A DNA stretch of 64,000 nucleotides from Ipomoea triloba (lineage: Eukaryota; Streptophyta; Magnoliopsida; Solanales; Convolvulaceae). The notes below the pieces were generated by a model, which saw only the letters and a list, made by a program, of their open reading frames with translations, was not told the DNA's origin and did no database searches. Every line of letters begins with the position of its first letter. The stretch's first letter is position 1. The stretch covers positions 6,655,264 to 6,719,263 of the forward strand of contig NC_044923.1 in NCBI RefSeq assembly GCF_003576645.1, read 5' to 3'. The translations under genes were made by a program, and so were the position numbers. This document shows positions 59,561-64,000 of this stretch, one piece after another.

Positions 59561-60142
59561 GGCGACGTCAGGTCGCGTGATTACCAAATACTGCAGCAAA
59601 CCGAGAAGACGCCGGAATTGAGTGACATCATATCGGTCACTATCAGACTGGGCCAGCACCAATTTATCTGAAGAAGCCAGTGGTGTGGAAACTTCTTTGG
59701 CACCATCCATCTTAAACTGCAACAAAATGTCAGTAACATACTGACTTTGTGACAAGAAGATCCCATCCGGTGCCGGAGCTACCTCAACACCCAAAAAATG
59801 ATGCAAGTCACCGAGATCTTTAAGAGAGAATTGTGCAGACAGAGTCTTTACAAATCGTGTTAGCCAGGCCTCATTATTTCCTGTCAATAAGATATCATCA
59901 ACATACACCAGGAAATAAACGACAACACCATCAGCAAAGTAAACAAACAAAGACGCATCCGCTCGTGACTTAGAAAAGCCACAACGTAACAAGAAACGTG
60001 ACAATTCCTGGTACCACGCTCTGGGCGCTTGCTTAAGCCCATACAATGCTTTGTCTAATTTACAAATATGCGTCGGAAATTGTGGATCAACAAAGCCGGG
60101 CAGTTGGTCCATATATACTTCTTCATGCAATGTTCCGTTCAA
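59561..60142 (-). pseudogene. Copia reverse transcriptase, C-terminal part
   Basis: Contains the RT catalytic motif YVDDILLTG and the following [16 protein letters not shown] and ITRPDVAY motifs. It begins in a shifted frame relative to the upstream polyprotein, near 60170, where several residues of the usual RT sequence are missing. Confidence 0.92.
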
Positions 60143-62897
60143 GAACGCATTGTTTATATCTAACTGACGTAGTCAAGACCACACGAATAGTAACTGGTTT
60201 CATGACTGGACTGTAAGTTTCATAATAGTCACGACCTGCAGTTTGCAAAAAACCTTTCGCGACAAGTCGCACTTTATAACGATCGATCGAACCATCCACC
60301 TTGCGTTTGACACGAAAAACCCACTTGCATCCTATCGGGACCCCGGTGCCAGGAGGTACTAAATGCCACGTTTTGTTGCGATGCAGGGCTTGGTACTCTT
60401 CATCCATAGCCTTCCTCCACCGAGAGTCTTTTAGTGCTTGGGTGACGGTAGTCGGTTCTATCGTGGGTGGTAAAGGATGGGCTGTAGTGACATTGATATA
60501 GTGGTCTCCAAAGTACTTGGGGTTAGGACGCCGGGTACGTGTGGATCGCCGCAAGATTTGTTGCGGTAGGGCAGCAGGTTGAGAAGATGGATTAGAAGAA
60601 CTGGAATTATGAGGCGAAGGAGGTGGACTGGGATCATGAGGCGAAGAAGGTGGGCTGGGATCATGAGGCGAAGACGATGGGTTAGGATTATGATACGACA
60701 AAGGTGACGAGGGGTAGCCGGAATTGAGAGAGGCAGTAGGTGACACAGCAGATGTTGGCGAAGTGGAGGCAGATGTTGTTAGGCCGGGATTATGAGAGTC
60801 AGTAGCAGGTGACACGTGGGTGGAATTAGGAGCAGGAGATGAGTGGTGGCTTGGATTAGGGGAGGCAGCCACATGAGAAACAGACCAATCATCAGATGTA
60901 GTTGGCGTTTGAATTATCGGAGAGTGAACGGGATTTAACGTGGACCTAAGCATAGACTCTGTAGGTGAAGATTTGAACACAACTGGTGGCTCCACAACAA
61001 CCTGTGCTTTATGCTGCAACTCTTGAGAAGGGTAGATATTAGGCAAGAATTGAACATGTCTAGACAAAAAAATACGATTAGAGGAAAAATCTAAACACTG
61101 GTAGGCCGATTGAGAGCTACCGTATCCCAGAAAAATACAAGGTCGGGATTTTGGCTGGAGTTTTCTGTTGTTATATGGACGTAACCATGGAAAACAAAGA
61201 CAACCAAACGGCTTTAGCTTGTCATAATTAGGCAATTGATTAAACATAATCTGAAACGGTGACTTATTACCTAAGACCGGTGTCGGGAGTCGGTTAATGA
61301 GGTACACCGCCGTTTGAAATGCATAGGTCCAATATGAAATTGGAAGGGCCGCAGAATGAAGTAATGACAACCCGGTTTCGACGATATGTCTGTGTCGCCG
61401 TTCGGCAGTGCCATTATGTTCTGGGGTGTGAGGAGGGGTAGTAAAGTGGGAAATACCATGAGTATTGAACAACGGACGGAGTTTAACGAACTCACCGCCA
61501 TTATCTGAGTAAACAGAAATAATGGTGTGACCAAAGTACTTCTCAACCAGTCGTTTAAATTGAGGAAAAACTGTAAACACATCTGATTTTCGTTTTAATG
61601 GATACAACCAAATGTATTTCGTAAAGTGATCAACGAAAATAACATAGTATAAACACCCATCAACAGATTTGTCTGTGGTGCCCCATACGTCAGTGTCAAG
61701 CAATTGCAGGGGCTTATTACTAACAAGAGTATTTTTTGAAAATGGCAACTTGTGACTTTTGTGTATGCTGCAAGATTGACAATAAAACTGTTGTAACAAT
61801 GACTTGTTAATAGGAATATTACAACGGTTTAAAATAAGATGCAATGTTTTATTTGATGGATGACCAAATTGGTGATGCCATTGAGACACACGGGATAGGC
61901 GTAGAACATTTATTTTTGGCCGAGAGGAAATTGGACCGTAGTAAACACCGTTAACGTTCTCCCCCCGCATTAGCGATGTCCCCGTTCGCAGATCCTTCAC
62001 AATAAAATGGGAAGAACAAAATTCAACAGATATTGAATTAGTTTTGCAGAGTTGGGATATAGAAACTAAATTATTTTGTAACTTGGGGACACGTAGAACA
62101 TTTTCAAGAGTGAGAGCAGAATAAGAGGTGGGAATGGTAGACCGACCAACATGAGATATTGTTAAGGAGTTACCGTCACCCAAGCGAATCTCGTCCGGGC
62201 CACTGTATTCAGAGAAGGTTTGCAGAGGTGTGATATTCGGAGTGGCATGGTGGGAAGCGCCGCTGTCAAATAGCCATGATTGAGATGGACCAACCGTGGA
62301 GTTGGCTGTAGGAGACTGTAGATGCGTAGAGGCTTGCATGGGTATAACATTATGCTCCTTTAAAAATCTTGCCAACTTTCGACATACTTTCGTTTCATGT
62401 CCTGGAAAGTTACAGAACTTGCATACAACCCCAGATCGGTTATTCCCCCCTTGTGACCAGCTTTGCCGATTGGAGTTGTTGTTATTACGAAACCTCCGAG
62501 TAGAGTTCGGTGACAGATTGTTTCGTGTGGAAGAGAATGTCCTTTGCGCAACGTTAGCAGTGGCAAGAAGAGATTGGCGTGCATCATCCGCTTCTTTTAA
62601 CTGTCGTTCATGGTCAGTCAGAACATCACTTAATTCACCCAAAGATATAGGTGTTTCTCGTATGCGGTCAGCAGAGATAATGGTATTGTATTCCTCCCCT
62701 AACTGGTTTAGAATATAAACCACTAGGTCTTCAGCAGAGACTGGACTTTGAGTCAACGCAAGATCGTCAGCGATGGACCTCATATCATTGAGGTAGTCCG
62801 TGACAGACCGGGAACCTCTCGGATTTTTTGTCAGCTTTGCCTTGAGGGAAATAATTCGACCTCGAGAGGCACTGGCATAACTGGCGACAAGCCTTTG
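60123..62897 (-). pseudogene. Copia gag C-terminus, protease, integrase and N-terminal reverse transcriptase
   Basis: One long frame. The zinc knuckle CKFCNFPGHETKVC (CX2CX4HX4C) ends gag; the protease has the DSGASHH active site; the integrase has the HHCC zinc finger (HHQFGHPS...CQSCSIHK) and the catalytic acids in LLDTDVWG, YSDNGGEFV and EHNGTAERRHRH; a Ser/Pro-rich spacer follows, then the start of the reverse transcriptase (CKWVFRVKRK, YSPVMKPVTIR). It ends out of frame at 60123 owing to the deletion near 60170. It is in frame with the gag N-terminus across the stop at 62898-62900. Confidence 0.93.
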
Positions 62898-63242
62898 CTA
62901 TGCGTCGTGAGCCGTTGCAGCCGAAGAGATAAGGGGTTGTATCATGTCAGAACAACTCCCAAGTAGTGCGCTTATAATAATTTGGTCTTGGCGATACCAA
63001 ATTAAATGGCATGGGTTCCTGCTGGTGTTAGCAGTATCTGTGAACTTGGCTGGTTCTGTGACTGAGCCATCAATGTAGCCGTGCAGATTGTAGCCAATAA
63101 GAGTTGCCTGGACTTGACGTCTCCAAACAGAAAAATTTGTGGATGTAAGTTTGATGGGAAAGTGAGCATGAGTGGTTAATTGGACAACCTCAGTCATGGT
63201 CGTATCGGGTGACGAGGTAATTGTAGGAGTGGTGGTAGCCAT
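62898..63242 (-). pseudogene. Copia gag N-terminus, ended by a nonsense codon
   Basis: The frame starts at the ATG at 63242 (MATTTPTITSS), about 80 bases inside the 5' LTR, and shows the typical gag pattern (FPIKLTSTNFSVWRRQVQAT, DQIIISALLGS). It ends at a TAG at 62898-62900, at the point where the family normally has a tryptophan codon, and the same frame continues beyond, so this is a point nonsense mutation. Confidence 0.9.
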
Positions 63243-63309
63243 GGATGATAGAAGAAAGGAACAGGAAGCAAAAACCAAAATAAAATAAAATCTTTCGTTG
63301 GAGATTTTA

Positions 63310-63323
63310 GGCTCTGGATACCA
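63310..63323 (-). other. Primer-binding site of the Copia element
   Basis: Directly inside the 5' LTR; minus strand tggtatccagagcc, close to the tRNA-Met-primed motif usual in plant Copia elements but with one extra C. Confidence 0.8.
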
Positions 63324-63486
63324 TGTTGAGATAATATATAGCTTGTACATTGATGAATAAAATGAACCAACTATAAATAGAGTACATGTGAGAGGAACTA
63401 GCAGGAAGTTGTAACAAACCTAAACTACTTGAATACAAATAGGAATATATAATAGAAAATGTCAACTACTGCATATAGACTTAACA
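63324..63486 (-). repeat. 5' LTR of the Copia element
   Basis: 163 bp; carries the element promoter. Identical by eye to the LTR at 58797-58959. Confidence 0.96.
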
Positions 63487-63841
63487 GGGTGGACACGTTA
63501 TTTTATATTTCTCAACCTTATTGTTTTGGGTGAAAAAAGAGAACACAGTCACTGTAAAGTGAATTAAGTAAATCATATTTTTATATAATAATTTATAAAT
63601 TACAAATGAAATAAATAACATTAAAAAGATTTAATGTGACGGTCCGAATTATTTTATAGTTCTCGCTCTGATCTGTTTTAATGCATGCATAGACGGGGCT
63701 ATGACGGGCGACTCCAGGAATTATGGATTTGTATAATTCAATTTTAATTCAATATCTACTAAATCTAATAAGAGCCAATAAATAATAAATATATTAATCT
63801 AATAAGTGATAGTAAAGTTAGGTCTATAAAAGTTACTATTG

Positions 63842-64000
63842 TAGATTCATAAAGTCATATACTAAAAGCTCAAAAACTTACTACTATAAGTTCATCAAAT
63901 CATTATTTCAAGTACATTAAGCCACTATCATAGGTTCATTAAGTCACTACTGCAAGTCCATTAAGTCATTACTAGAGGTTCATTAAGTCACTACTATATG
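63842..64000. repeat. 22-base tandem repeat, running off the window end
   Basis: Repeated units of the form ttcattaagtcactactgca, period 22, become more regular to the right (about seven units visible). The array continues past the end of the window. The flank 63487-63841 is AT-rich with no feature I can name. Confidence 0.85.

Larger units (their letters stand above)
58797..63486 (-). mobile_element. Ty1/Copia LTR retrotransposon, full length, polyprotein disrupted
   Basis: A 4,690-bp element on the minus strand. Its LTRs (58797-58959 and 63324-63486) are both 163 bp, begin TGTT and end AACA, and I find no difference between them. The primer-binding site complements the tRNA-Met 3' end (tggtatccagagcc on the minus strand, 63310-63323, with one extra C against the usual motif); a purine tract (gcgggggcg) lies at about 58960-58968 beside the 3' LTR. 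Domain order gag-protease-integrase-RT-RNase H defines Copia; the short LTRs and size suggest the Ale/Retrofit group (tentative). Flanks GTGTG and GGGTG are an imperfect 5-bp target duplication. Three lesions break the frame: a stop at 62898-62900, and small deletions near 60170 and 59560. Confidence 0.96.

Noticed and set aside
1..64000. CRISPR arrays, operons, riboswitches or bacterial insertion sequences
   Set aside because: None seen, and the window is plainly plant nuclear DNA; the tandem repeats lack unique equal-length spacers.

Overview
This is a window of plant nuclear DNA: AT-rich intergenic sequence, intron-containing genes with GT/AG borders, dense microsatellites, MITEs and a Copia retrotransposon. 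The proteins look eudicot, most like asterids (Solanales such as Ipomoea or Solanaceae is my best guess, but I cannot prove it). Exon borders were set by hand from GT/AG sites and reading phase. No transcript or homology search was available.

Layout. 1-2.6 kb: AT-rich intergenic DNA. 2.6-11.1 kb (+): a DRM-type de novo cytosine methyltransferase gene, nine coding exons, with several 5' leader exons and two MITEs in its introns. 13.2-15.3 kb (-): a small three-exon gene resembling a plant mitochondrial complex I subunit, convergent with DRM. 15.5-25 kb: gene-free repeats (foldback elements, a SINE-like copy, long microsatellites, a 727-bp MITE). About 25.2-29.4 kb (+): a seven-exon RING-finger protein gene with a 230-base assembly gap in its leader. 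29.4-38 kb: gene-free repeats. 38.3-40.3 kb (+): a four-exon TAG-type DNA glycosylase. 42.3-43.0 kb: an unusual MITE packed with perfect hairpins. 45.4-45.9 kb: tRNA-Gly(GCC) followed by a box C/D snoRNA-like sequence and a pol III terminator, then a GC-rich island with a 5.8S-like segment. 46-53.5 kb: repeats, including a LINE RNase H remnant. 53.8-55.3 kb (+): an intronless GT92 galactan galactosyltransferase (GALS). 58.8-63.5 kb (-): a complete-length Copia element with identical 163-bp LTRs but a broken polyprotein. 63.8 kb to the end: a 22-bp tandem repeat.

How the genes relate. These are independent nuclear housekeeping or regulatory genes (RNA-directed DNA methylation, respiration, ubiquitin ligation, base-excision repair, pectin synthesis), not an operon. 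The order complex I subunit / RING / glycosylase / GALS recalls two Arabidopsis neighbourhoods (At4g20150-20160-20170 and At5g44670-44680, from memory), so it probably preserves an ancestral gene order expanded here by repeats. The most unusual signals are the hairpin-array MITE, the tRNA-snoRNA dicistron with the adjacent GC-rich island, and the mismatch between identical LTRs and a damaged Copia body.
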